From the NCBI RefSeq assembly GCF_000003815.2, contig NC_049989.1, positions 14,466,983-14,530,982 on the forward strand: a stretch of DNA of 64,000 nucleotides. Direction: 5' to 3'. This DNA is from Branchiostoma floridae. Lineage: Eukaryota; Chordata; Leptocardii; Amphioxiformes; Branchiostomatidae. The notes beneath the pieces were generated by a model. The model saw only the letters and a program-made list of their open reading frames with translations. It did not search any database and was not told the origin of the DNA. Below, in pieces: positions 19,715 through 32,755 of the stretch (position 1 is its first letter; each line of letters starts with the position of its first letter). The position numbers were made by a program, and so were the translations under genes.

Positions 19715-22700
19715 ATGTCTGGCGAGTCCGGGAGTAGAACGTCTAGCTTCAGGAGTGTTAGCCCCAGCAAATATGTGAAGTTAAACGTGGGAGGGGCGCT
19801 GTTTTATACAACCATGGGGACTCTGACCAAACAGGACAACATGTTGCGAGCGATGTTCAGTGGCCGGATGGAAGTTTAACAGATTCTGAAGGTAAATTAT
19901 TTCTTCACTTTTATATCTTACACTCAGTATGACCAAGATAACAAGATTCTTCAGGACAATATATACAATCTTCATCTTATATAAAAGGTAAACATCACTG
20001 TTTATTTTGGGTGTGGGACTCTGCACAATGTGTGTGTCAAAATATTCACATGTATCTTTTGCGAGTGGTAAGTTTTCATTTTTCCAAAATAAATCTGGGT
20101 ATCTCCTTCAAAGTTTTCTTTCTTAAAGAGACAAGATCTACGTCTGTTAAGTTGTTGTTTTTGTCATAAATAGAACAGTAAGTTAATAGTCCTTAGTCAC
20201 ATCCTGTGGAAGTTTAGTGTACCTTGTTTAAGCTACCACAAGCATGTCTAACCGGAAATATGAAGATTCTCAAATCTCAATGAAACCAATGTCTAATACT
20301 AATTCAAGTAGCACGTGGCTAACTTCATGTTGAAAATCAGATTAAGAATACTACTTCTCATGCATTGAATTATCTTTTTTTTTTAATTTAAGAGTTTGAT
20401 TTTAGGCCATATTGTAGTCTCAGAACCGTGGGTGTGGCTCTACTGGTGACTCATACTACTTGTCTTGGCACCCGAGCTATGCAGGGCGGAGCCTTAGCTT
20501 AGCTGTGGTGTACATCTTTGACTAACCCTAGGCATTTTGTGAATATTGTACAGCCATTGATCCTGTATCACTTAAATCTGTTTTCTTGGTTCGTAGTTGA
20601 ATTATCAGCTTTGGTGTGAGATATTTCACATGTGCTCTTCCTATCCTAGCATTCATAAAGCAAGCACTGTGTCTGGTAATCTACATTGTAACTACTTGTA
20701 CGGTTAGGTTGTGCTGCTTGTGCATACATGAAAGTGTTTCTCTCACTTTTGTAACCCGGGCTGTATGATCCAGACTGGTTAAAAGAAACTTCAAGAAGTG
20801 TCTCCAAAACCTTTAGTTAACACACGTTGATGAAGGCTAGACATTAAATAAGATACTAGTACACAAGACAAAAGTTACTGAGTGAATGTATAGATTTTCT
20901 TAAGTTTATGCAGTTGCCTGGGTTACTGGGTTACCAACTATAGTAGTTCATGTAATGGTATTAATGTTTTAGTACAAACATTGAGCAAAAGAATTCTCTT
21001 AGTCTACATAAAGTACATGTACAATGTATACAAAACTGGGTGGTTTCTAGATGCCTTCGCCTGTCGCAATGTACTGAGAATAGAATACCCAAAGTTGCCT
21101 TAGACTGTTGAGCAGTGCTGTTGAGTGTTGACCTGGTCTTGGTGGAAGAAAAAGAGGAAGAGCCAAAACCAAGAAGAGGAGGCCTGTGTCAGATGACCTG
21201 GCATCCATGAGACTCCCCGAGCGATCAGCACAGACTGTGGCTCAGGACAGACTTGGAAGAAAAAAGTCCTGGCCTTACTACATGTACATATGTACTACTA
21301 GTATATGTCTCTCCAGGGACAAAGAGGATAAGTGATTTGTAATACCCCCGTCACATGTAGCAAATATCGATCGGACGACGAGTTTGTGAGCTCTAAATTA
21401 CAAGAGGCATGACCCTGACGGGAAGGGGGGTAGTCTGCCATTTCTTCGTCGGCATCGTGCTCATCATGCCTCCTCGTAATTTAGAGCTTACAGACTCGTC
21501 CTCTGATCGATTTTTGCTACATGTGAGGGGGCTATAAGTAGTGTTAAATGAAGTCTTTTCCAATGATCAATCGTCCATCCTTTCTTTCATTCCTTCTCTC
21601 TCAGGTTGGATCCTGATAGACAGAAGTGGCAAACATTTCAGTACGATCCTGAACTACCTGCGGGACGGCAATGCACCTCTGCCAGAGGGCCGTAAGGAAG
21701 TCCAGGAACTGCTTGCAGAGGCCAAATACTACTGTATGGCTGAGTTAGTAGACCAGTGTCAGGTACGGACCAGTGCAGCTATTTTGTTTGGCTTCTTGAA
21801 GCTTACTCCTTTATTCCTTTATTCTAGATTATTGTGATACCCTTTAGCCCTATTTAGGGTTGGAAGTCCAGACAATTAAAACATACACACATTGTATACA
21901 CGTACATGCAGACACATATCATGTATATTACAGATCAAAAGAAACATACACAGTCATAACGCTAAAGTTGCTTAAATAAATGTACATTTAGTAGCAATAC
22001 AGTTCAGTAACAGTTTACATTCTGAAGTGATTGGTCATCAGTATTGATTCTGAAGAAGGCAACAGTGGACAGTTAAAGATTTGATCCATGCATACCTTTG
22101 TGTTGGAAGAGACTTTATCATTGTACTACTGTACAGTTCCATAACAGTTCTCAAGATATGTTCTTGCTGTCATCTCTTGGTGTAATGTTTACTTAGCATT
22201 CTAAAAATGGAAACAAAACTTAAAGATTCAATTTTTCAGAAATATTAAGATGCTTTTAAGTTATGGTATACTATTGTACATGATAATTACATTTTAGCCA
22301 AGCCGTATGTGCATGATAGTGGAGTTTGGTCCAGTCACAAGTGATTTCACATAATGCACACCACTAACAACATCTGTGTTGTGTTTTTTTTCCATCAGAC
22401 CCTTCTGAAAAGGAAACAGATTGAAGCTGACCCCATCTGTAGAGTACCTGTCATCACATCTGGTAGGGAAGAACAGGCTGTTATAACCACTTCTAACAAG
22501 GTGGGTTCTTTTCTGTTGTCCTTGTTTGTAGCTATAGACATGTAGGTATAGATGTAGATATATTTATAGTACTCAATGGTGGTAGTTGTATGGACTGCTC
22601 GGAAGATACTGTAGATGAAGGTATAGATGCACTGTGCGTGTTTGGTGCAAGTGCAGATGTAATGATAGATATGTGTTTAGATGTACATACCATCATCATT

Positions 22701-23875
22701 ACATCATGTAGGCATTGTGTTCAGGTGTAGTGGTGCATGTCCGTGAAGTTGTGCCAGTTTGTGTAATTGTAGACATAGTTGTAACGGAATGTATGTGTAT
22801 GTGCAAGTGTAGATAAAGATTTGAATGCTGGTCTAGGTAGAGATGTATAAGCATGCATCTGTATTTGTAGAATAGAAGAATAGAAGTTGAATTGCAACAT
22901 AATCTGAATTTCAACTGACTTTCTGGTTATTTTCAGCCTGTTGTTAAACTATTGTACAACAGAGGAAACAACAAGTATTCTTACACAAGGTAAGTAAAGA
23001 CCTCATATCAAACTATTTCTAAAGAGCTACAGAAAAGATGTTGTCATTTTGAATTACCGTATGTGTTAAGATGTTGTTCTTGAATTCCTTTTCTTGATAC
23101 ATTTTTGTTTCAAGAAGTAATGTCTGGTTAAAGGAAGGCCAAATCTTTTGATGGGAAGTTTTTCCTCTGGACTTGAATTACACTTCTTGTACTTTTGAAT
23201 TTCAAGCTGTTTTCAATGTGTTAACTTGTAACAATGATTTTGTTTTCACAGCACGTCAGACGACAACATGCTAAAGAACATTGAGCTTTTCGACAAGCTT
23301 TCACTACGGTTTAACGGACGGGTACTGTTTATCAAGGACGTAATAGGAACCAACGAGATCTGTTGTTGGACGTTCTATGGGCACGGGCGGAAAGTTGCGG
23401 AAATTTGCTGCACGTCAATTGTATATGCTACAGAGAAGAAACAAACAAAGGTGAGGACAGCATTGAACCTCCAACGTTACCCTTTTCCTGTTTTGCATGT
23501 GATTTTATGTACAAATCTTCTGTTGCCGATCCTTGTTACAAGATAGAGCAAAGGTTTTGGTTGGGTTATTTTCTCAAAAGTCAAAGTTAGGTCAATTGTC
23601 CCAAGTTAGGTCAATTTTATAATGAATAAAACAAATAATTCATGGGGGTATAAGATCTTAAATGTTTTGTTTTATACTTTTTCCTACAGGTTGAGTTTCC
23701 TGAGGCGAGAATTTATGAGGAGACGTTAAACATCCTACTGTACGAGAGTCGGGACATGGATCCGGAGAAGGACGTCCTTGCCCGTGCGGCGGAGGTTCGC
23801 AGTCTCCCCAGCAGCTGCTGTGTGAGCGATGAGGAAGAGGAGAGATCAGAGGCTCGCGGCGTACGCAGACATTGA
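19715..23875 (+). CDS. KCTD10: BTB/POZ CUL3 adaptor, KCTD10/KCTD13/TNFAIP1 (BACURD) type
   Basis: Six exons: 19715-19891, 21605-21762, 22399-22500, 22937-22989, 23252-23450 and 23690-23875, all GT-AG. The product would be about 291 residues. The BTB/T1 domain starts at [15 protein letters not shown] and includes [12 protein letters not shown] and [20 protein letters not shown]. The second half has [42 protein letters not shown] and [20 protein letters not shown]. The family feeds RhoA and other substrates to CUL3 ubiquitin ligase; QTKVEFPE is the PCNA-binding motif described for the KCTD13 protein. As written, exon 1 has one T too few after GRMEV (near 19877), giving an immediate TAA; the splice phase into exon 2 works only if that base is present, so an assembly error is likely. 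The C-terminus is about 24 residues shorter than in vertebrates. It looks like the single pro-orthologue of the three vertebrate paralogues. Confidence 0.93.
21120..21290 (+). mobile_element. Possible LINE (RTE/L2-like) terminal fragment
   Basis: The translation contains [12 protein letters not shown], then [20 protein letters not shown] and RLGRKKSW. This resembles the basic stretch and QDR-xxWR ending of some non-LTR polyproteins. It is degenerate and located in KCTD intron 1. Confidence 0.4.
21345..21531. mobile_element. Hairpin MITE in KCTD intron 1
   Basis: Inverted arms: CCCCCGTCACATGTAGCAAA, TCGTCCGATCGA-like and TCTAAATTAC on the left match ATTTAGAGCT and GCTACATGTGAGGGGG on the right. 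A ~70-bp stem surrounds a short loop. Confidence 0.85.
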
Positions 23876-23910
23876 GAACGTTAACTACAACATAGACTAC
23901 GTAAAATAGC

Positions 23911-24400
23911 TGTCACTCAAGCAACTGGATAAGATTTTAGAAATGGTCAGATGTTTCAGGTAGCATACACTATCTTTTATCAGTGACTCTGAGGGTATCT
24001 TTGATGGTGGTATCTCACTGCACTTGGGGCATCGGTGTAGCACTGCGGGGTTCATTCACTGAGGCACTGTTGTGTTATTTTTCCTGATGTTTTATAATTA
24101 AGATATTGCATAACACAGGGCACTGCAGGGTTCGTATACTGCACTGTTCGTATTCGCACTGTTTTGTTACTTACGCTGATTTTTTATATTTAAGATATTG
24201 CATAATGCGTAACAGCATGACTTAGAAAACTACAAAATATACAAAACATAAGAAAGTTCTTTCTTTATCTCTGAAATTCGTTGAGTAATCTTTTGAACCC
24301 CGCAGTGCCGCACTAGTGCCCCAAGTGCAGTGAGATACCACCGTTAAGGTAGTGGATGCTATCTGAAACGTTTGACTGTTTCCAAAATCATATCCACCTG
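23911..24400. mobile_element. Nested pair of hairpin MITEs
   Basis: The inner element (24006-24342) has inverted arms GGTGGTATCTCACTGCACTT + GGGGC and their complement. It splits an outer hairpin whose arms are TCACTCAAGCAACTGGATAA / GTTTCAGGTAGCAT at 23913-23985 and GATGCTATCTGAAACG / CCAAAATCATATCC at 24355-24400. An unsplit copy of the outer element is at 56451-56583. Confidence 0.75.
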
Positions 24401-25553
24401 CATGAATAATTGCTATTTGGCATATATTATTACCTTGGTGTCTAGTCTTCATCAACATACAACCTAGACTGTATATAAAATGATAAATGATTTAATGTAT
24501 TCATAGGACCACAACAATGGGTTCTACGACATTCTTTGGTAGAAATTTAGCAAGAAGATGAAAACAAGGAAGAAATTGTCCCTCCCTTAAGAAACATGTG
24601 TTTAAAGGTACAGTCTTTCCCCTCAGAAGCTGTTTTTATGTTGATCTTCTAGTGTAGCGTTTTTCTTTCCGTCCGCAAACCAATAAGGTGGACTAAATTA
24701 AATTATCATTAAGGAAGAAAGTTATCAAGCAATATGCCTGTGGAAATTCTGCTGTGCTAATTCAAAATGTTAGTTTGTTATGTAGTCTGGTCAGTGCTAG
24801 TATTCTTTACATATTTTCTTTATAAAACTGCAGCATATCTTCTCAAACTTAATGTCAATGACATAATGCTAGTCTTCCATGTTTCTGATTGGAAATTTAT
24901 TTACCACTAGAAGATATGAATAATGAAGTAGGAGAATCAGAGATTTAAGTGATTTTTGCTATAATTATGTGCTGCTCAATTTAATATTTCCAACCGCAAA
25001 AGGTTGTTATACTTCTGATAATTTGTGTGAAAGAAGAAAAGAGATCAGCCCAAGCAGTATTGTGTAGATCAAAATCATCAAGCTTCGATAAATACTTAAA
25101 GTGTACATATATTTTGTATAATTGATTTCAACTTTGGCAGCTTTGACACAACTACACAAGAGAGCCTTCTGTATGTGGAAAAAGTCTCTATGTTTTTTCA
25201 GTCATTTAAGGTTCCTGTCACATTTGTTGTATGATAGTTTTACAGCAGCATATTGAGGATGTTTCCTACAAAATTCATGGCAGTCATCAGAGTTGCATCG
25301 CACTGTAGTACCACGTAAGATACTTGAAAATCCTTGTCATGAAATTTTGGTTGAATGTGGAGACATTTTGGGTAAGAGCAGACATGTAGGGTCTAAGCTT
25401 TCCCATTTTGGTCAACATTTGCTCAGTTCCCCAGTTGGGGTAATGAGGAGAGATTTGAGTTGTCGGGTCCTGTTGATGGATACAGGAGCAAATTGGAGTA
25501 AAATTTGTGGTTTCTTTGATAGAGCTTGCTTTTCTTGGACATTGATCTGAATT
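24400..25553. other. Intergenic, no gene recognised
   Basis: A/T-rich sequence downstream of the KCTD gene, which should include its 3' UTR. No supported reading frame or RNA gene was seen. Confidence 0.5.
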
Positions 25554-25760
25554 CTGTAAATGCAGAAATGTTCGTGGTGGATTAATGTTCGCAGTTTTCG
25601 TGGTGACCACTTCACAGCGAGCTTAAAACCACCGCGAACATTTTTCTATTATGGTATTAGACTGCAGTCTATGGTGCTACCGCGAACTTAAATCCACCGC
25701 GAAAAGTCCTTTTACGGCTACTGCCAAATTAAATCCCCGCGAACTTAGATGCATTTACAG
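25554..25760. mobile_element. MITE with CTGTAAATGCA ends
   Basis: Terminal inverted repeats CTGTAAATGCA / TGCATTTACAG. The interior has repeated TTCGCGGTGG-type motifs in both orientations (GTTCGTGGTGG, ACCGCGAACA, CCACCGCGAAAAG, CCCCGCGAACTTA). Confidence 0.85.
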
Positions 25761-26386
25761 TAACCCACATTTCATTGAATGGTTATAAAGTAGCTGGAAA
25801 AAAAGTTTGAGATTGAAACTTGGTTAAGTACTATAGTGAGGTATTTTTCAGTGCTTCTTATGTCAGGTTTCAATGAGGATGCCCTACTCAGATGTCTGCC
25901 CTTCAGCAGTTTTGTGATGGAAAAGATTATCATAGGTTCTTGTCAACGGTTGATTCTGTCATAACTACAATGAAAACCCTACAACAATTGTGATAGTATA
26001 CAGGTTTATTCATTCAAATGTAATTCAGTATGCTTTTATTAGTTACATTAATTGTCATAAACGTTTTGAATGTTCATTTCATCATCTCTTCCGAGAGAGG
26101 GCTGTGATATACCAAGGAACCATATGTTTCTACTTGAGAATAAACATTATTTTGCAAATTACCCTTGGCCGAAATACATGTATGTACATACTTGTGTGAA
26201 AAAAGAATGATGCTAGATACATTTATGGGTACAGTTTAGGCTACACAGTTTAGCACAATTGCCTTTTCTTGGTTTTTCACTTGTTTTTTTGATACAGTGT
26301 TATGCTACATGTTAATCAGGTAAAAGACATTAGCCAGAAAAGTACAGTCAGAACTCATGTTCAATGATAACTAACGAGAGCAAAAA
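25761..26386. other. Intergenic, no gene recognised
   Basis: Between a MITE and the stop codon of the minus-strand ankyrin gene. It probably contains the 3' UTR of that gene. No other feature was seen. Confidence 0.5.
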
Positions 26387-29300
26387 TCATACCACTTTGC
26401 CCTCCAGTAGTGCTGACACTTTTTCATGTCCCTTTAACCGTGCTTTGTCCAATGGTGAAAGATTGATGTTGTCTTTGGCACTTACTGAGGCCCCATAATC
26501 CAACAGCATCTTTACTGAGTCACAATGGCCTTGTTCAGAGGCCAAGTGGAGTGCCGTGCAGCCAGCAAAGTCTTTCTCATCAACATCAACCTTGCCAGTT
26601 TCCAACACTAACCTAAGGGCGTCCACGTTACCAGTCCACGCTGCAAGGTGTAGTCCAGTCCCCCCATCTTCTGACTTTATACTGGGATCTCCGCCTTTCT
26701 CAAGAAGAAGCTGGGTAACATCAGGGTTTGTGAGCAGTGCAATATGAAGCGGTGTCTCCCCATCTTCACTAGTTACGTTGGGTAATCCCCCCGCCGCCAA
26801 AAGCACCTGTAGTGTTTGGGCTTGTCCTCTCTCTGCAGCATGGTGCACAGCTGTTATACCATTACAACCTTTTGCATTACTGTCCAGGCCTTTGCTGAGT
26901 AATAGCTCTACCACCTTCACATGCCCATGATATGCAGCCCAGTGGAGTGCAGTATCCCCTTGTTTATCTCTTGTATGTGGATCTGCCCCTATGTCTATGA
27001 GGACTTCAACCACCTCAAAATGGCCTTGTTCAGAGGCCAAGTGGAGTGCCGTGCAGCCAGCAAAGTCTTTCTCATCAACATCAACCTTGCCAGTTTCCAA
27101 CACTAACCTAAGGGCGTCCACGTTACCAGTCCACGCTGCAAGGTGTAGTCCAGTCCCCCCGTCTTCTGACTTTATACTGGGATCTCCACCTTTCTCAAGA
27201 AGAAGCTGGGCAACATCAGGGTTTCTTAGCAGTGCGATATGAAGCGGTGTCTCTCCATCTTCATTAGTCACGTTAGGTGATCCTCCTGCCTGCAGAAGCA
27301 CCTGAAGTGTCTGGGCTTGTCCTCTTTCTGCAGCACGGTGCACAGCTGTTCTGCCATAATAACCTTTTGCATTACTGTCCAGGCCTTTGCTGAGTAATAA
27401 CTCTACCACCTTGACATGCCCATGATATGCAGCCCAGTGGAGTGCTGTATCACCCTGTTTATCTTTTGCATGTGGATCTGCCCCTATGTCTATCAGGTAT
27501 TCCAGGGCTTCGTCGTGTCCCCCAAAAGCCGCTGCATACAGCGGTGTTTTGCCATAGCTGTTTGTTGCATTGACTTCAGCACCTTTCTCAGCAAGAGTTT
27601 TCATCATTGAAACATGGCCATAACTTGTTGCAGAATGTAGCGCTGTGTCACCATACTTATCCGTATCGTCGATGGCTGCCCCTGATGAAAGCAAGACTTC
27701 AACCACTTCCAACTGATTGTCACTAGCGGCAAAATGTAGCGCTGAATAGTTATCGTCTGCTTGTGCATTCAGATCTGCTTTGGAATGTAACAAGTCTTTA
27801 ACGATCAGAGGATACCCTTCCCTAGCTGCTATGTGGAGAGCTGTATGGCCCCATATGTCTTTTTTATTTAGGTCTGCTCCATAAACTAAGAGGTCATTCA
27901 CAACATTTGCATGGCCATTCCATGCCGCGAGATGAAGTGCTGTTAGATTATCATTTCCTGTAGCATCAATATTTGCCCCTATCCATAGAAGTAAATGGAG
28001 TGCGTTGGTTTTCCCTTCTCGGGCAGCAAAGTGAAGTGCAGTGTTACCAAGGCAATCAGTTGCAGAGATATCTGCATTGTGTTCCAACAGCAGTTTAACC
28101 ATACGGACATCACCACTGCCTGCTGCCAAGTGAAGTGCTGTCTCATCCATACGGTTCCTTTCATCAACGTTTGCACCTTTATGTAGCAGATATCTTGTAA
28201 TATTGACATGCCTATTTGCTGCAGCTGAATGAAGTGGCGTGGTTCCCGTTTCATCTTCTATGCTTACTCGGAGATGACCCGACTCTATGACATGCTTAAC
28301 AGACTGGAGGTTGCCTTTTTCACAAGCATCTAGGAGTTGTTTGACATTTTCCTTCCATTGTTGTCCTTCACTTGATGGGGATTCGTCTTCTGGAGATGAC
28401 TTTACTGCCTCTGCATACATGAGACTGTCTGCCTGATATGATGTGCCGGTAGCTTTGGCTGGAGATCTGTAATTCAATGTTTACATTGTAAGTGCACCAT
28501 AATCGATGCTGTTATACAAATTACTTTATTACTACATGGTTGCATCTGACAAACTTATTATAGGTAACTGGTTATGTGTGGCAGAGCACCACTGATGTGG
28601 TTTTTGTATTTTTCAGAAGATAACTGTAATGCTTTCCTGTCATTGCAACTTGCTTGCCTTTTGATAAAACAGAAAGGCAATTTTTACAGATGGGTTGGGG
28701 ACATTGCCATGTACATGTACATTGTATACTGATCGAGTATTACCAAAACAAAAACAGTAGTTCTTGACAGCGAGGTCTAACTACTAACGTTACATTTCTG
28801 TAAGTTACAACAGTCTGCAAGTACCTTTCCTGTGTTTCCTCAACAGCATCTTCATGTGCTGAGTGACATGCCTCCAAGCCTTCCGCACCAGAGTCTGTCA
28901 TCAGCTCCTTAGAATTCCCTGAAAGTACAACAATCATGTACATTATAAGTTAAGTTGCAATATTCACATCATTAATGGGACTAGTATATGATAGTTACGA
29001 CCAAAAATTACTCAAATTTATGCCATGAGTCAGCAAAGCTACATGTATCATTAATTTGCAGTAATGCTGTAGTGTCTGTAGACAATATCATTGCAATGTA
29101 TGCAGTTCACTAGCCAATGCATGTTTAAACTGCAACACTATGGGGGCACCAGCACATACAAATGTACCAACACTCCTTTATCTCCATGAATAATGGAGAT
29201 ATAGTTTTGGGTGTGAGTGTGTCTGTGTTTCTGGATTTTCATAGCATAACTCAAGAACCTCTGGTGGTGTACGTTTGCATGTTTGCCCCCCCCCCCCCCC

Positions 29301-31913
29301 AGCAGTTTGCTTTGGATCTGCAGGTGTAGTTTAATCAAAATCTTGCAAGGAGAACAACTATAGCATCACGGATTTCCATGATATACTTACCTGTGGTTTG
29401 ACCTGTGGTTGTTCCCTCAACATTAGGGGTGAGTGTACAGCCTTTGACAACCGTCAGTTTGTTATCATTTCGAATGCCAGGTGTTGTGCCATTGAAATAA
29501 TGTTTCCACGAGAGGTAGTCCTCTTGCAGTGCCACAGTTGATACACAGAGGGTCTTGTCATCTACAAGATCTCTCATCTCATCCGTGATGGCCAAGTCGG
29601 TAAACTGTTTGGAAAGTTTACCTGTTTTATGAGAGGCCCAGAAATTTTCCAAACCTTTTTCATTGTCAAAATGAATGTGGAATATCACACATCCCTCATA
29701 TGCACGAAGAATTTTTGCATCCCAATTAAACATTGTTTCTATGACTTGTTCTGTCTTCTCTCTTAAGAATGAATCGCTCACCATGTTTTTCATGCTATCT
29801 AATAGTTTCAACCTGTCTTCACCCCAGTCTCTACACTGTTTCAGATCTGTTTCTTTCATGTGCTTTTTCAACAGTTGTTTCTTTGTCTCGTCATCTAGAG
29901 CTAAGTGTAACCCTGGTGGCACTTCTATCTTGATTTCATTCCCGTTTTGGTCTGGCATTCCCGCAGTGAGTACAAGCATCATACCTGCAGTGATGAAATG
30001 GAAAATACATAGGGGTTATGAATATATCTTAAAAGTGCCAGAAAGGAAATGTCTTCCTTCCCAGCTTTTCACAAGGACATGGACTTGTTTCATGTCACAA
30101 GCAATGGTTCATTCAAAATGCCTAAACCATAATACTTTAATATGCTTTTGTAGTTAACCAATGAAGCTACCCGGCATGCTACAATAAAAGAGCTTTGTGG
30201 AACTTAACACCATTGTTTTCCTGATTTTTATCACTGATATTCAAGGATGAAATAATTTTTTTGTATTTTCTTGTTTTCATGCCCACAGTCAGTTGTTTGA
30301 TCATCTTTTTGTTACTTGTCTGGTGATTTTTATACTACTGCCAATAATCTTTGCGCACAATGGGTCATGTGACATGTGTAACATTCAAATACATGTACAT
30401 ACTTCGATTTAGTAGGAAATAGAGATCAAGAGGATAAAGCAGAACATAAATATATAACTTATTTCATCAGAATTACATTTTTCACATCATTATATTTTGC
30501 AACAATAAATAATTTAAGATAGTATGTGTCAGTAAACAATACAAGTAATCTTACTGTCAGGTTTAGCATTGTGTGGACGACTGTAAGGTTTTTCCTTGTG
30601 TGTCTTTCCTTTTGATGTTTCTGCACAGACAAAGAGAAGATCTGTTAGTAAAACACTGGTCCTACAGGGGAGAGGATTCTTTTAGTTGCTACGGCTGAAG
30701 ACCTATGTACCATGTTTCTGTAAATATTGATGTCAATGGTATATCGTCCGTTCAGATTTCTAGCCTAATTAATTAATGCGTTTAGAATTTTAAATTTTTA
30801 AATGTTATGTTTTGTTATCAGAGTTTTAACAATTCTTTTTAACCTTGTAATTAAATGCCGCTATACTTACAGTGTGACTGTGTGACCATCCCCTGTTAGA
30901 GTTTAAGGTAAATCAGTTAAGTTACTATCAATTAGCAATGTCTGATTGTTAATAGTTCCATACCAGATGTTGATGACTTTTTGTTCTCCTTTTCCTCTTT
31001 GGTACTTCCATCCTCAAGGGCTACAAAGAAGAATACAAAACATTCAATTATTACTCTCATATTGACATTCATTGTCAAATATTTTCATGAACTCATGACT
31101 GGACCCTCTGTCTTAATCATGATTATTAATTTTCAGCAAATTGATGTACTTTCAAAAACCAGGTAAGGGAGGATGGGTCTTAATGACTTAATTACCCACT
31201 TCATTCTGGTACTAAGGTTCGAGAACATTCTTCATCAAACACTTTGACAATGTCGTCGTAGATGTCATCGCATGACTGGAACTCGACAGACTGGTTAAAA
31301 TACAAACTGAAGCATGAAGTCCACGCACCAAAGGCCGAAAATAAACTTTAACCTTGGACGTCTTCTCAAGACCTACCCGCATGCCATATATTAAGATAAA
31401 CAATAAATATAATCACAATCAATCCAGAGATCCCTTATCTATCAACTTGAAAGTTACTCAAACAAGTTGCGGCCCACAGGTATCCAGAAACACACAAAGA
31501 CAAGCTATACCTCCATTTTTCATGTAGGTAATATAAAAACTAACTGTCGACTATTATTAAACATCTGTAGCATGATTGACTGCCGAGTAAAATGGGTGCT
31601 CAATACTAATAATCCTAGTGATTTATCCCTGACCTTCTTTCTCCTTTTCAGCAAGCTCATTCAGTTCATCCCCGTATCGTTTTCTGCCGATGTCTGTCAT
31701 CAGGTCCGCCAGAAATGAAAGGTCTCCCGTCTTCAGCACTCCTGCCTCCTCTAACTTGTTGAACATTTGGTGGGCCGTGTCATGTTCGATTGTTCCCCCG
31801 TGTAGCTTTTTGCTGCCGGTAATGAAAGTACGAATGCTCTCCACTTCAGTACTCTTTAGATCTTGCGAGATTCTAAGATAAAGAGCCTGACGAGTTTCTT
31901 GACTTTCCGCCAT
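26387..31913 (-). CDS. DED - TRADD-N-like - ankyrin repeat protein (DED gene 1)
   Basis: Six minus-strand exons: 31634-31913, 30964-31020, 30555-30620, 29391-29984, 28825-28918 and 26387-28466. All junctions are GT-AG with matching phases (1,1,1,1,2), giving 1056 residues. Residues of about 3-88 form a death effector domain (YLRISQDL, FNKLEEAGVLKTGDLSFLAD, LMTDIGRKRYGDEL). A charged linker follows. Residues 136-332 contain EGCVIFHIHFDNEKGLENFW then GKLSKQFTDLAITDEM, resembling the TRADD N-terminal fold; this part is tentative. From about 405 to 1050 there are 19 ankyrin repeats (TALHLAA, GHVKVVELLL), of which repeats 9-13 are duplicated as 14-18. DED proteins self-associate with FADD- or caspase-8-like partners. 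The likely role is a cytosolic adaptor in cell death or immunity. No nuclease, caspase or kinase domain is present. Confidence 0.85.
29146..29330. repeat. Interspersed repeat fragment with poly-C run
   Basis: Contains TAACTCAAGAACCTCTGGTG, GTGAGTGTGTCTGTGTTTCT and a run of about 15 C. It resembles the 'TCTTGAGTTA' part of the GCTGCAGTACCTT family in reverse orientation. It sits in intron 4 of DED gene 1. Confidence 0.45.
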
Positions 31914-32755
31914 TTTACCGGAAGAAACACCTGATGAACTCGCACCTACTGTTCACGGTTCACAAGTCTCTCCTGTTTGTTTTGTCAAGGGCAGCTATTG
32001 GCTAAAAGGTGTTGATTCACTACAGTGTATTTGGTCATGCATAGTAACCAATTGCAATCTAGGACATAAGACGGCTTAGTTTTAAGTCCAACATGTTCCC
32101 GTGGTTGACAGTTCGAACCGTGTTCACTTATATATATCTGTGTGTCCTGAAGGTTATTAATATATTCAGGAAAGAACGAACGTTCTTGACAACCTATAGC
32201 TAGAAAATCTAATTCGTATTTGACCAAGGTCTTGGTTTGACTTAAATACTGTCTCTGATAGCACAGAACGTTGTATTTTCCTTAGAACATAACCTTCTAT
32301 ACTGACTAGTACTAATGAGCACAATCATAATTACAGCCTCGGACCGTGAAAGTCTGCATGTACATCCAAGAGACCCAGCTTCTAGCCTTGTAATTGAGAA
32401 CCTGTCATAATCAGTGCAAACATTACATGTAGAAGTCACTACTCTCATACTCGTATAGTAATGAAATGATAATTCAGTACTTGGAGAAGGGGTGTATCCG
32501 CATACTTTATCTTAGGACATAAGTACTAGTATCTTATGTTCCTTACATCCATGATCAAGGGATTACTTCGGACCCTCGCGTGTCATTATGCGCTGGAGAA
32601 TAAAGAAATAACTTGCTAATACTATAAATCTTCTCTGATTTATGCGACCACAAAAAACTACATATGCATATTATACTCGAAATAGACTATGCTGTACCTG
32701 ATGATGATGATGCAACTAAAATTCATCACCAATCCTAATTTGACTGGATATTTCA
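31914..32755. repeat. Upstream duplication, copy 1 (5' flank of DED gene 1)
   Basis: Matches 35638-36478 at a constant offset of 3724 bases. The first ~70 bases next to the ATG differ at about three positions; the remaining ~770 bases appear identical by eye until a one-T difference just before the N gap. The duplication continues into the DED exon (31634-31913 versus 35358-35637), which is noticeably less similar. This region should hold the promoter of the gene. Confidence 0.92.

Noticed and set aside
31985-32448. Two minus-strand frames (80 and 68 codons) perfectly repeated at 35709-36172
   Set aside because: The exact conservation is explained by duplication of the non-coding flank; the peptides have no recognisable domain.
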